64,000 bases of DNA from Neonectria sp. B-13 (lineage: Eukaryota; Ascomycota; Sordariomycetes; Hypocreales; Nectriaceae). Made by a program: the position numbers and the translations under genes. The notes below the pieces were generated by a model that worked only from the letters and a program-made list of their open reading frames with translations, ran no database searches and was not told the origin of the DNA. The first letter of the stretch is position 1. Each line of letters begins with the position of its first letter. The stretch covers positions 2,291,607 through 2,355,606 of the forward strand of contig NOKP01000004.1 in NCBI GenBank assembly GCA_002682825.1, in the 5' to 3' direction. This document shows, in pieces, positions 1 through 12,252 of this stretch.

Positions 1-1099
1 GACCGTAGTGTGAACTGCTGTTGTGTTGTCGCAAACTGGTTCTTGACCGCCATGTTGTCGCAACCACAAGATAGTGGTCGCAAAACATCATGACACTGTT
101 ATTTACTTAGCCCTAGGACCAACAACCCAACGAAAAGTAGTATTCGACTTGACCACATTTCATGTCGCGTAGTACCGCTGTTTATGATTGTCCAGGTTCC
201 TGATCATCGGAGCATGAGTAACTAATGTCTGCACATGCAACCACACATCCGCACACATTCGCCTTGACTTAACAAAATTGCGTAGAATATCGACTACAAC
301 GAGTTATACGAAACTTGCAAAAAAAACACAACTAAGAAATCAAAAACAGACCACCCTCGTATCCGCGCATACGGTACTGTACTGCCAATAGACAATTTCC
401 ATAGCATCCAGACGCTCAATCCGCCAGCCCTTGCTAGGGTTCCGCTCATCGCAACGGTGTTTCGCACACGTACAACAAACCAGGATACCCTCCGTAATTC
501 CTGATTCCTGGTTCCGTCCATCTATCCGCAAGGACATTTCCAATGCCTCCCGCCCAGGTCTGATCTCAGCCGACTCCGCGTCTCTTCCCTTTTTGTGTGT
601 GCGCAAACCGCTCCTCCACGACACACATGTTCCCCGATGCCCTGGTTGGCATGTTGTCGGATGAGCTGTGCGACTGTCGCTGCCGCCTGAAGACCAAAGA
701 ATAACCAGCTGGAATGATCAAAAAGATACTCGACAACTCCCCCACGTCCTCCACCCCAAACGCCGTATAAGGAGTGTAATGGCCTTGGGCCGACCGTCGT
801 GATTACATCCTCCTAATATCATCATAAAACCACCCCTTCCGCCTGCAGACCAAAACAATGAGAAAGATGCGCAACATTCCTGCGCCGACTTCGTTTCCTC
901 TCCCAGAGCGACGCGCGCTAGCCACCGATGCTTCAGCCACATTGTTTGGCAGGGATGGATGCGGTTGGATAATGACTGGTCGGGCCTCCAATGGAGACCT
1001 CGTTATGCGTCCTTGCGCACGGGATCCAGACTTGACAATGCGTGTTTCAAGGAAGCCTGACAAAAATGGTGTACCCGCCGCAATTCAACTGCCACGACC
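1..1099. other. Intergenic left edge, no gene seen
   Basis: No reading frame here has convincing coding character on either strand; the longest open frames are antisense to the neighbouring zinc-cluster gene. The first 300 bases are more AT-rich than the rest. The stretch includes the 3' flank of the minus-strand gene ending at 1100 and probably its 3' UTR. Confidence 0.6.
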
Positions 1100-3084
1100 T
1101 TATCGCTTGCGCTTCTTGGATTTGTCGATCGTCATGGCGCCGGCTGAGATGGGCGCAGCCGGTAATAGTGCCGGCTGGACCATCTGTGCAATCTCGTCCT
1201 TCTTGGCGATGGGAACTCCCATGTGGCGACCGTATCTGCCTTTACGGCCGTTGCCCTCGTCTTCGCTGATGCACTGGTCGGCCGACAAGCCGGCGTCGCG
1301 ACACCGTCCACAGGGTCGCTGTCGATCGCAACCCTTCTTACTCTTTCGGCATCGCTGGCATCGCGGCTTGGTTGATAGATCAGGCGAGTCATCCTCACCA
1401 GGAGCCGGCGCAACATGCCCCGTAGAAGCAACGGATTGTTTGCGGGAAGGAGGCATCGACGCCGGGGACATGGGGCCAGGTGGCACGGCGGGAAGCTTCT
1501 TGGTCTTGACGCCGCTTAATGAACGGGGGCCCTTGGACGTCTTGGAAGTGGCGGGCTTAGAGATGGAGCCGGCAATCTTGTGCTTGGTAGTTGGCTTGCT
1601 CTTGACCGCCTTGATGTTGCCATTGGAGAGAATGGAATCATCCTCGTAATCCGCATCATCGCCGCTGACTTCGACGTTGTCGGGAGGTGGCATGAAGTGA
1701 GCCTCCGTAGTCTGGTATACCTTACCGACGGTGCCGGCGACATCCAGCTTCTGGCGGCGAGCGGCCGGGGGCTCGGCATCACTCTCGCTCTCTCCGTCGC
1801 TGGTAGCGCCAGTCGAGGAAGCAGCATCGGCCCTACCACTGAAGGTATCATCGAGCGTCGACGCCGATGTTCGGCCATGGGAAATATTTGACATGTCACC
1901 CAGTCGCATCAACTGGATGGCAACATCCTTGTCTTCCTCGGACATGCAGCTGCCGACGGTAGGGTCAGGGGTAGGAAGGATTCCAATTGCGCTGCCATTG
2001 CTGGCATATCCAATGCTGCCGCGAGCGCTACGGCGGCCATCGGGACCAGGCGTGGCATATATGTTGGAGTGCGAGGCTCCATTGCTATATCCCTGCGGCG
2101 ATTGCATGGGGCGGGGGTTTGTGAAGGGATTTTGTCCCGGCTGCACAAAAGGCATCGCAGGCCTATGGGGTTCGACTCGGCGAGCGGGCGAGACGGAAGG
2201 ATTCGAGGTAGCAGCCGGCATCTGAGGCGGCGCAAACAGGGGCAATTCCTGTTGCGAAGACGCAGTCAGTATCCCGCCAGATGTCGTCGAGCCTCTAGCG
2301 AGTCTCCACTTACCGAGCTTTCGAATTTGGCCCTCTTTCGACGGCCACCCTCGACAATGTTCTCAACGCTGATGTCAGTGTTGCCAAGGTGCTCCTTGTT
2401 CTTGCCGGAAGTCGAGCTCGGGGCACCATCGCCGCTGCTATAACCGTTCATGCTATCGCTGTAGTTATCGGCGTGGCTCCGGGCTACCGAGGCCCGGTTT
2501 TTGGCTGAGCGAGAGCGGCCGTTTTTGACAGAAGTACTGGCAGAGGCACTCCTTCGGCCCCGGGTAGTGTTGGGGGAAGGACTGCGTCTCCGTGGTGAGC
2601 GGGAGCCTGGCCTGGACATGTCTTGCGCAAAGCGCTGGGGCTGAGGGCCGGGATATACATCGCCAGCAAAGAAGGCGGGAACGCCGACCGGGCCAGAATG
2701 GAAAGGATGAGGAGCGAAAGCGGCAGGGTTCGCCGGAGGCTCCTCAATAACCCGGACGTAGACGACCATGTTATTGCGGAAGTTTTCATATCGGGCAATG
2801 AGGGTGTTGCCGTGGTCGTCTTCAAAGCTGACTCCCTTTGATCCGGTGGGACCCGAGTACAGACCATAGAAATTCTTGACAGTCGTCACAATCGAGTCGG
2901 TTGTATCATGCGGGTATATTTGCACTCGCATGGGCAAGCGCGCACGATATTGAGGGGAGTCAAGGAAGAGCAGCTCGAATGCGACGTTCTTGGGAGTTGC
3001 CGTCTGCTGGGGCGAGACACTACCCCCGCTCGAGGACGCCCCCGAGGCACCGGCAGCGGTGTTGACGGGCGATATGGAGGCCAT
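1100..3084 (-). CDS. Zn(II)2Cys6 nuclear protein with C-terminal cluster
   Basis: Two exons, 3084-2314 and 2248-1100, joined by a 65-bp GTAAGT...CAG intron in phase 0, give 639 residues. The N-terminal part (about residues 33-115) is a compact, hydrophobic-patterned segment (FELLFLDSPQYRARLPMRVQ onward) that resembles a ubiquitin- or PB1-like fold. It is followed by a long Ser/Arg/Pro-rich region with SR-like repeats. A Gal4-type cluster lies near the C-terminus at residues 554-583 (CQRC, six residues, C, five, C, two, C, nine, C), and the protein ends in a basic KSKKRKR tail suited to nuclear import. No fungal-specific transcription factor middle domain is visible. The start is the ATG at 3084; a longer reading to 3117 would need a TTG. 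Likely a DNA-binding regulator; target unknown. The architecture, not the family call, is the uncertain part. Confidence 0.85.
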
Positions 3085-6000
3085 CGTGTCGGAAGAAAGG
3101 ATGGTTATGTGTTTCAATGGAAGTGGGCGCTGTGGATGGAGAGGAAGAGGTAGGGGATGGTTGGGAAATGGTGGGTGCGGCCTTTGGCTGGGGCAGACCG
3201 AGCCGGATCCTGGGCGACAGTGTCACTCAACAGGACGCTCGACAATCTAATCCGCGGCCGGGGGCCAGAGAGAAGCAGCGATGCAAAGGTCTGTATATGA
3301 AGCCGGGCTATCGAAGAGGCTCGAATAGCGGTATAACCATTCGGGATGTTGGCGGTAAGCGCCGAAGTGGTTGTGGTGTTGTCAGGGCTGGCTGGCTTGG
3401 TTGTGTGTCTGCGCAGCGGATGACGACGACGGGGAGGGCGGACGGACGGGGAGAAGGCGGCGGCGAAGGGAGCAACTAGTGACGAACTGGAGGCGGATTA
3501 GCAACTGTGAGAGAGCGCGGTAGAAGGCCAGCGAGCAAGATGGCGATGAGTTGAGATCTCGAACGGAGAGGATGGGAGAGAGGCGGCGCCGGGGGCGGAC
3601 TGGCGCTGGCTCTGGCCCTGGGCTGGAGACTCGGGACGGGGACGAGGGCTCTGGGGCTCGGGATGGAAAGGGGACATCTGGAGAGGGAAGATTGGGCCTC
3701 GCGGCGGATCGCGCAGCATGTTCCAGTCGATGGGACTCACCAGAGACGACAAGAGTTGGGTTGAGGAGGTGGTGGCGGCGAAGATGGTGAACAGAGAGGT
3801 GTGAATGAGGAAAAGAGGAGCCAGGCCAGAGGTGAACGATTTTGTCGCTGCCGAACTGGGCTCACTAACACCGACCGGCCTGGACTTGGACTGGCGCTGG
3901 CTGGCTGGCCCTTATTACCTTACCTAGACCGTCTCAAATTGCCCTGACCGACGCCCCTGAGGACGGGCGGCCACAGTGCTAGAAGCGCTGTGGCTACAGG
4001 GCGCTGGGCGCTGGGCTCCAGTGGAGGGCCACCCGCCGGTTCAGTGGCATGCCCCCATCGCCCGCCTGACCACCTACCTACCTTAGGCAGGTTGGGGCCG
4101 CCAGGGATTGCTGCTGGGATCCCTGCCGCTCGACATGTTCTGTGACTCGGGCAGAACCTAAATGACCGGTCTGGCAGGACTTGGTCGAGCAATCTCTCCG
4201 TCCTAGTCCTTCGTATAAACGGCTTGCGTGTAGCATCGCAGAGACAAAACCCTCGCGGGCTGTTGTGTGCGAATACCGCCCATCCAACCCTACTCTGGGC
4301 CGCTCGCCCTTTCCGGGCGCATTCTGGCTTTTGGTCGGTCCCCTCTCCTCAAGTGCGGGCGGGTGTGTGTGTGCGTGTGTGCGTGTGCGTGTGCGGTGCG
4401 AATGTGGATTCTTGTGCGGTGCGAGAGAGGAGATCGACAAGAAAGAGGGCCAACCAGCCGTCAAATCAAGCCGCAGCCAGAACGGACTCTGGGCGCGCAC
4501 ATGGGACGACCTCGCTCGTCACAGGCTCGAACCTGGGCGGGCGGCCTAAGGGGGGCAAAACGCTGGGCAGGGACCGGTAGTCAATTGTCGATCCCCGGCA
4601 GCAGCGCATGTCGACTACAGTACGGATGTATTTTATACGGTGATGATGGGCCCAGATCATGGCATGGTGGTTGTGACGGGTGGTGGGCGCAACTGGTTAC
4701 ATTTCATCCCCCCATTCATTCATTCATTCATCCGACGACACTGACGAGGGAGAGATGGAGGCGGAGATGCGGGTTCCGTGGGACGGAGAGGCCGACACAC
4801 AGACATCGGGAGCCATTAACTTGACGCCAGACAGAGCGAGGTTGACGGAGAGGCAGACAGACAGACAAACAGACAAACAGAGTGTCCATCCATCCTCTCT
4901 CGTTCTCCGCCCAAAAGACCCAACAAAGGGCACAAGTCGAGAATCAACAAGGGCTTCAGCTCCTCATGACTGAATTCTGCCAGGCCATTGACGTCCGCCA
5001 GTCCAGTCCAAGTCACAAGCGACCGCCTGCGATCCATTTGCTAGCGACATCTGGGTCCGTCTTCCCACCTCAAAGACCCTAGTTCGGCTAGGCGCCGGCG
5101 CCCCAGCGACCAACAACAATGGCCGGCCCCAGCCCCTCCAGAGAGAGTTGGTCCTCTCCTCCCTCTCGTTCGGTCGTTCGTCTTGAGCCCGAGACTCCAA
5201 GCTGCCGCCCTTCACTCCATCGACGCAGTTGCAGTTGCGTGGTGGAGTGGACATATCACAAACAATGGATCGAGCTGGTTCCCTTACCTCTAGTACTATC
5301 TATAGTTCAAGCGACTACGGAAACTGCGAATGGAACACGCACAAGAACAGCAGCAACAAACAGCAACAGAGCAGCAACAAAAAGCATCAGCAACAGGCAC
5401 GCTGCGATGCGCACCGGGTGGCCTGCAGGCGCCGCTGCAACATCTTGTTCCGGGTCCTGGCACATCCACGCACACATCCCACATCCACACGCACTTCATC
5501 CACACGCACACCGCGCGCACACACATCAGCACGCACACACACCAATGATTTGCAAGAACCTTGGCAACAGCCCAGTCCCCAGCCAGTCTGGGTAACCTTC
5601 GGGAACTCTGTGGGCGCACAATCGCAAACTGGGCCTGGGAATGCTATGGGACTCGCCTTCGGACTTGCGACTTTTGTGACTTGGGACTAGACATAACTGT
5701 GAAACCCGGCGGCTTCTGGCCCCAATGGCTTTCAGCTGCTCTCTTCTAGCCTCACTGAGCAGAGGGACACTGAGCACGGCGGCAATAGGTCTGGCAGGCG
5801 CATGCCGTGGTCGAATAAACCTCCGCTCAGCTCTCTCGCTGGTGCGTGGTTGTGCGGTTCTTTGTTGACGACGACCGGCCGCCGACAGCCAATGGTGCAA
5901 AGGCCGTGGTCAGCCCAGCCGGCCTTGGGAGACGCCCGCTTCCTGACGCAGGGCCTCGACGGGAACCGGGAAGTGATGCGATCTAGAGGGAATAATAAAA

Positions 6001-9000
6001 GACCTTGTTTTGAGCGTGCGCCAATGAACCGCAGCTGCAGCCGGGAGCATGTCCACGGTGGGAGGTACGGATTCTTGTAGATTGACCCAGCTCGGATGTC
6101 TGAGTGGCTGAGCTAGATGGGCGGATGGACGGATGGGCGACATATCCATGTTGCGCTCGTCTTGTCTCTGCTACGTTCTCATGACCGTTGTATACCTGAC
6201 CTTCGTATCGTCACCTCCGGATGGCAATGGCGACCCCCTCTAAACAATGCCATCAGGTTTGCCCGAGACAAGTGGAACGCTCTCGGATCAACCATGTGCA
6301 TGACCTCGAGAGAAGGTGACATCCAGGAGGGGCAAAGAGGAGATGGCGATGGCAGACAGCAAAACAGACGTCCAAGGCAACTTTGCGCCGCCCCGACTCC
6401 CTCCCCGAACTCGTAAGCTTGCCCCGATGTTTGGGCACCTGGACCTGGTTCCTCCTTATTCCTTCCAAGGTCGCGCTCGTTTCACTTTGATCCATCCGGG
6501 CACTCGAGTTGACTGTTTGTTCTTCTGCTCGACTGGCTGCTGGTTATCAAGGAAGAGAATCGGGACATGGAGCTTGGCCACATGGCTAGGCCTCGTCATG
6601 TTTCAGCGTGAGTCCGGAACTGCGCACACCGCAGCCGCGATCGTCCTTGGGCTGGCTGGCTTGCTTGGCCGGCCATTGGGGGACCATTTGGGTAGGATAC
6701 CTATTCGTAGTTCGAGCGAGGCAGCTTGCTCAAGTGATTTCCTCGTCGTTATGCCGATTGTTTTTGCCAATGCTCTGTTTAGTCGCTACATCCCTGCACT
6801 GACCCTGGAAGCACCGGATAGACATTGTGTATCGGCGGACGTCGCAGGTCGCAGGTCGCCACCTTTGTTTTCTGGTGGGATCTGGTGGATCGGGCTTGCG
6901 ACCGGGCCTCAAGCGGTTTGGACGCTTGGACGAGGGCCCATGGCCACATCGACACTGTGGTGCTTTTGCGCCGCCCAAGAGGAATTGCGCCGTCCAAAGA
7001 GATGCGCCCGTGGGATGTCCCGATGGGATGCGATGCGCCCATCAAGCATGACGCTTGCGCGCTGTCACCGCCCCGCTCCGTCCATGTTGGATGCGCTGGC
7101 GCAGAAAGGGTCAACAACAAAATGCGACAGCAAGTCCCGCGTTGTCGAATCAGCGCCCATCGCAGCCCAGCCAAGCAGCCCGGATGGTCGCTTCATCTCC
7201 ATCAGCCTTTTCCGCCTGTGTCGGTGATGCGTGCGTGTTTGCTGTGTGCGTGTCGTGTTCTGGCCGTTGAGGACCTTCACACAAGTTCAGACGACTCGTG
7301 CTTTGCGCCGGGCCCTAGCCAGCTGGCCCCGGCAATGCCATCTGGGTTGCGCTCCATCTGCCAATAGCATGCCCGGCGCAGTCAAGTTACGGTGTGTGTC
7401 CATGTGCTGCCGACTTGGGCGGGCTTAGTCTAGAAATGCAAGCTCGTCAAGACAGGTCATGGCTTCACGTAGTTGAACGGCTTCTTGTCAGTGCGATTCA
7501 GCGTGTCGAAGAGCCGATTGCGCCCAGGCCGGCAGCGAGATTGCGCTCTATTGCCTCATATCTCGCCCAGGCCTACGTCCCTTGGCCATGGACATGTCTG
7601 GCATGGTGGCTGTCGCTAGATTGAGTCGGATGCGCCCAACGAATCCACAGCAATCGGCACCCGCTGGTTCCCGCGCAATCCGTCGCAACTCGGCGAGATT
7701 TGATGCGAGGGCTTACACAGTCCAGACAAGGGGTTAGGCGATCACATTACGGCAATACGCTCTGCCCTGGAAAGCGTCCTTGTCGAACAGCTTGGTGACA
7801 TATGCCAGGCACCAGGGCCCATCGCAGTCGCAAAGACGAGGCGAAGTGAAGGGAGTCGCAAGGCTGAGGTGATGATGCGGCGATGCGTCCATCAAGGGAC
7901 CTTGGCACAACCTGGTTGGGGATGCGCCGGACCGCATGAGACAGTCGCATATCACGTTCAGTTCCTAGCCCTTTGCGCACACGACCTGCGACTCGCTGCG
8001 AGGTTATGTTGCCTGCGCTAGTAGGGCTTTCCCACCTTGATAGCAGCGGGTTGGACCGGACCGAGCTGCGCGAGGCGCAAACCAGTTTTCTGGATGACTC
8101 CCCAACTTCGCAAGAACTTGTGCGCATCCCACGCCAGCCTTGGAAGGAGAGTTGCGAGTTGCGAGTTGCGAGATTCAAGACACTGCATTGGAGATCGTGA
8201 GAGGACTGTGCCCCGCCGAGATTGGATGACTCCGACGGTGTAGCATCGTGGCACAGCTGCGAGGCCGACAATGGTGGCGTAGACCTGGTTTAGTGCAGCT
8301 TGCGTGGCGGGTTGAGGAGGGGCGATGCCATCCACCATGAACGGGTGGATAGGGCTCTGGCGGACGCAGCCCCAGACGAGTTTGCCCGTCGCCCCGTCTT
8401 TGCAACGTCGCGAAATGTTGGTCGGGGAATATACACGCTATGTAGAACCGGAAGCTCGCCAGTGACCCCCAGGCGAATCATCGCCGGCCGACGAGTTCCT
8501 CTCGTTGGACGTGCTGTGGTGGTGAGATGAAACAACCGGTCCCGATTTGGTCTCGGCTTCAGTATGGTGGGCAAGGGCCGGGCGCGTGCGGTGAGTATGT
8601 TCCCCAGATTGGGCCATGATCATCCGTCGGCGCGAGAGGATCCAGTGTCTCGATGGTCTCGGAATCCAGTAGGTTAATCAAGTTCCATTCGTCATTTAAT
8701 GGGCTTGTCTGCGACGAGGTCTCGGCAAGACGGTGATAACCTGGAGCTTGCCATGGGCGAAGGAGACGGCGTTGTTTCGAGGGCAAGACTAGTCACGTGA
8801 GATCGCGGCTAGTTCGTGAATGCCAGTGGGTCACCTTGACGCGAAGAGAGAAGGTCGCCGGGATGATGCATGAACGACGCATTGCGCGGCGCATGAAGGT
8901 TAAAACGGTGGCATATAGGTCGTATGTAAACAAAGATATCAACACACGTTATTTCACCAAGACATATTCGATTTTGGGCCTTCAAAATCGCTGTTATAGT

Positions 9001-10077
9001 CATTCGACGCTGAACATCAAGTCGTGGTGAGACGCGACATCCATCGATAACGGCCCCAAAAGGACTAGCGAGATCCTCGTCTGGGCTTGGCACTCGCAAA
9101 TCGTCATTGACCGTCATCCCCGGGACGACCAGCAGAACTGGTGGCACCCGCCAGGGGACGGCCCGTGCACTGCATGCCTGCAGCCTCGAAGCGCGAGGGC
9201 TCTCCCTTCCCTGCGCTAAGGCGCCTAATCTGTGCTAATCTGTGCAGAGAGCTGCTGCATAAACAAACAAACAATCTCCCATCTGGGCAGAAAAGTGGAT
9301 TCCCCAGGTCCCCCAGTGGCAGGTCCCCCATCAAGCCACGCTGCAGCGACCCTGCCAACTGCCCGGTTTCCCACTACAGCGCCCACTGCAGCACCAACTG
9401 CGCAGTGGAGCGCAGCCGTTGCCCGTTGCTCCTCGTTGCCCGTTGCACAGCTACGGCGACGCTCCAGCCAAGGCAGCATTGACGACAGAGCTCCTGTGTT
9501 TCTTTCTTTAATTCCTTCCCTTCGCACCCAAAAGTCGTTTACATTTTCTCTCACTTCCCATACCTCCCATCCTCCTCCACAAAGCATCTTCAACTTGTTC
9601 TTGTGGCCGGGTCACTATTGTGCAATCTAGACACCACCACCGCACTACCACGTTAGGCATCGTCTCATCCCATCCCTGGCCGCCCTTCCTGGTCCAAGCC
9701 CCCGTGCCGAAATAACACCCCTTTCCCGCCAACGCCGTCGAATTTCCCAGGCTACTTCCAAGTTCCCTCCTCTAAACACGGCCGTTCATCATCAGGAAAA
9801 AGTCAAAAAGGGAAAACCAGCACCAGTCGCTCCTCGTCAGCTCATCGGAGCCAGTTCGAGATCATCGCGTCTCGTCCGCCTTGTATCTCAGTCGCTGATA
9901 AGAGGAGACTTCTTGTGTACAAACAACCAACTGTTCATGACCGTGCGACGCGCCATCACCTGCACCACCACCGACGACCGTGTTTTGCTCCGACACTGGA
10001 ACCTCGATTCCCAATCGCGTGTTATCAACTTCCTCCAGCGCTATACAAACTAACAACAGCTTTTTTCCACTTCCACA
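3085..10077. other. Long intergenic region without a convincing gene
   Basis: Nearly 7 kb between the zinc-cluster gene and cyclin B. The part next to 3084 is probably the leader and promoter of the zinc-cluster gene. Simple-sequence tracts occur near 4366-4398 (GTGTGC-rich), 4713-4730 (ATTC) and 5460-5545 (CACACG-rich). The longest frame, 6316-7227, starts with GTG and has no recognisable domain. From about 6.9 to 8.2 kb the words TGCGCC and TTGCG recur unusually often. I see no RNA gene or mobile element. Confidence 0.55.
9480..10077 (+). promoter_or_regulatory. CT-rich leader/promoter of cyclin B
   Basis: The 600 bases before the cyclin B ATG are strongly pyrimidine-biased on the plus strand, with many CTCC, TTTC and CAAC runs. 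This is typical of promoter-proximal and 5' UTR DNA of highly expressed genes in filamentous ascomycetes. The start codon context is CCACAATGG. No exact transcription start can be placed from sequence alone. Confidence 0.4.
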
Positions 10078-12252
10078 ATGGACGCACGGGTATGTTGACT
10101 CTGGCCTTCTGGCGCGTTTTCTTTGTCCATCTTTTTTAGCCGCAAATACTCTCCCTTGAACTCCCTGGACTTGCTTATGTGATCTTGTACTGATATATCT
10201 TCCACAGCCCTTCCGACCGCGCGGCGCCGAGAACGCCCCCCAGCTTCATCAACGACACAAGTCTATGGGAAATCTGTCGACGATGGCCAACACTTCAAAC
10301 ACCGGCTTCCGCGGCCCTGCCAAGCGAGCTGCCTTCGGCGATATGACTAACCTCAGCAAGCATGTCGGTCACAGCCGCGATGACGGCAAGGTGCTTAAGG
10401 TTCATGCACCAAACACCTCGAGCACGATCCTCGCGCCTCTCCCGGTCAACAAGGAGAATGTTGTGGTCTTTGCCAAGGATGCCTTCAACCGCCCGGCACA
10501 GAGGGCTGCAGGCGGCTTCGCAGCCAACTCCAAGGGTGGCCTTGAGAACAAGGCCTCGGAGCCTAGCAAGAAGGCTGTTCGCATCGACTCTCAAGAAAAC
10601 CGCCCTTCCTTTGCTAAGAAGGACGTTCAAGTCAAACCCTCACATGCTGTCCCTACAACCATTGATGCGCGCCCCCTGCAACCTCGCCATTATAAAAGTC
10701 AGCCCCAACTGAAGCAACAACAACCAACACTTCGACGAACTCAGAGCAAGCAGCTCGAGACCATCGTGGCTAGGCAAGATCCCATCGAAGAGTCAAGCGA
10801 AGACGCTGAGACCGCCGCGATAGCTCTACAGGAGGTTAACTACGCACACACTCACGCTTCCTACCTTGACTCCCTGTATCTTCACACAGACCAGGAAGCT
10901 CATCTCGACGTGCATCACGAAGAGGACTACGTTGAGCTGCCTGCAAAGCTCCCTGAAATTGCTGAGGAAGAAGGTGTTGTCCCTGTCTCATACCACCCTG
11001 GGGCTGCGCTTCCTGCTATGTCGGAACCCGAAGAGTTGTGGGACGAGGAAGACGATGAAGATTTCGACGACCAGGACCAGGCATACACGACTGCGCACTC
11101 GTTCCGCTCTCGCGATTTGACTGCTGGTGGTGCTACAACCGTGGTCCCACCCCGTGTTACTGCACGCGTGCAACGTGAGCTCGAAGAAGCCAAGCTAGAG
11201 GTTGAGCGAACTCGCACTCAGGACGACATTGAGGAAGAACTCTGGGACGTGAGCATGGTTGCCGAATACGGTGATGAGATATTCGAATACATGCGGGAGC
11301 TCGAGGTAAGTGACTTGGTGGCGTTGAATACAAGGTGAAATCAAACTGACAGCTGGCACAGATCAAGATGCTCCCCAACCCCCACTACATGGATGTTCAG
11401 ACCGAGATCCAGTGGTCGATGCGATCGGTGCTCATGGACTGGTTGGTTCAGGTACACAACCGGTTCGGACTGCTCCCTGAGACGCTGTTCTTGACTGTGA
11501 ACTACATTGACCGATTCCTGTCCTCCAAAATTGTGTCGATCGGCAAGCTTCAGTTGGTCGGCGCGACAGCCATTCTGGTGGCTTCGAAATACGAAGAGAT
11601 CAACTGCCCTTCCCTGCAGGAGATTGTATACATGGTCGACAACGGATATACGGCGGATGAGGTGCTGAAGGCGGAGAGGTTCATGCTTAGTATGCTTAGC
11701 TTCGAGCTGGGCTGGCCTGGTCCGATGAGCTTCCTGCGACGTGTGAGCAAGGCAGACGATTACGATCTGGAGACGCGCACGCTCGCCAAATACTTCCTGG
11801 AGCTGACCATCATGGACGAGCGGTTCGTGGCCTCGCCACCCAGCTTTCTGGCTGCAGGCGCACACTGCTTGTCGCGAATGATTCTGAACAAGGGCGATTG
11901 GGTACGTTGAGTTCTTGATTGTGATTTTGAACGCTTTTGACTAACGTGACAACAGAGCAAAGCACATGTGCACTACTCGGGATACTCATGGAGTCAGTTG
12001 AAGTCACTCGTCACTATGATGATTGAGTGCTGCGACCGTCCCCATCTTCACCACGCCGCCGTGTTCGAAAAGTATGCAGAGCGACGATTCAAGGAGGCGT
12101 CGCTGCTCGTACAGAGCGCACTCGACGCGGGTTTCATGCTGCCTCACCAATCGTCGCCGGTCCGACGAGTGTCGATGCAAGATTCGTATCGCGAGGGCAG
12201 CGCCGAAGTGCAATACGCTTCGCACGGGCAGCTGGTCCCTACGGAGGGTTGA
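10078..12252 (+). CDS. nimE: G2/mitotic-specific cyclin B
   Basis: Activating subunit of the Cdk1 kinase that drives mitotic entry; acts in nucleus and cytoplasm. Four exons: 10078-10089 (only 12 coding bases), 10208-11305, 11362-11901 and 11956-12252; donors GTATGT, GTAAGT and GTACGT, all introns in phase 0, 648 residues in total. The N-terminal half carries a destruction box (RAAFGDMTN, residues 44-52) and a KEN box (residues 86-88), both signals for APC/C-dependent degradation, then a long acidic linker. The cyclin box begins near residue 385 (TEIQWSMRSVLMDWLVQVHN) and continues with YIDRFLS and ASKYEEI; a C-terminal cyclin fold follows, ending near residue 610. The protein is longer than the Aspergillus NimE I recall because of its N-terminal region. 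Orthologues are nimE (Aspergillus) and cdc13 (fission yeast). Family call is secure. Confidence 0.95.

Noticed and set aside
858..1649. 263-codon plus-strand open frame
   Set aside because: Antisense to the zinc-cluster exon; composition mirrors the other strand and there is no domain.
4518..4540. T-arm-like sequence around GGCTCGAACC
   Set aside because: Checked as a possible tRNA or SINE end; stems do not pair and no anticodon arm or A box is present.
6316..7227. 303-codon plus-strand open frame in the long intergenic region
   Set aside because: Begins at GTG, has no recognisable motif, random-looking residue use and no matching splice signals. It could be reconsidered if RNA evidence appears.
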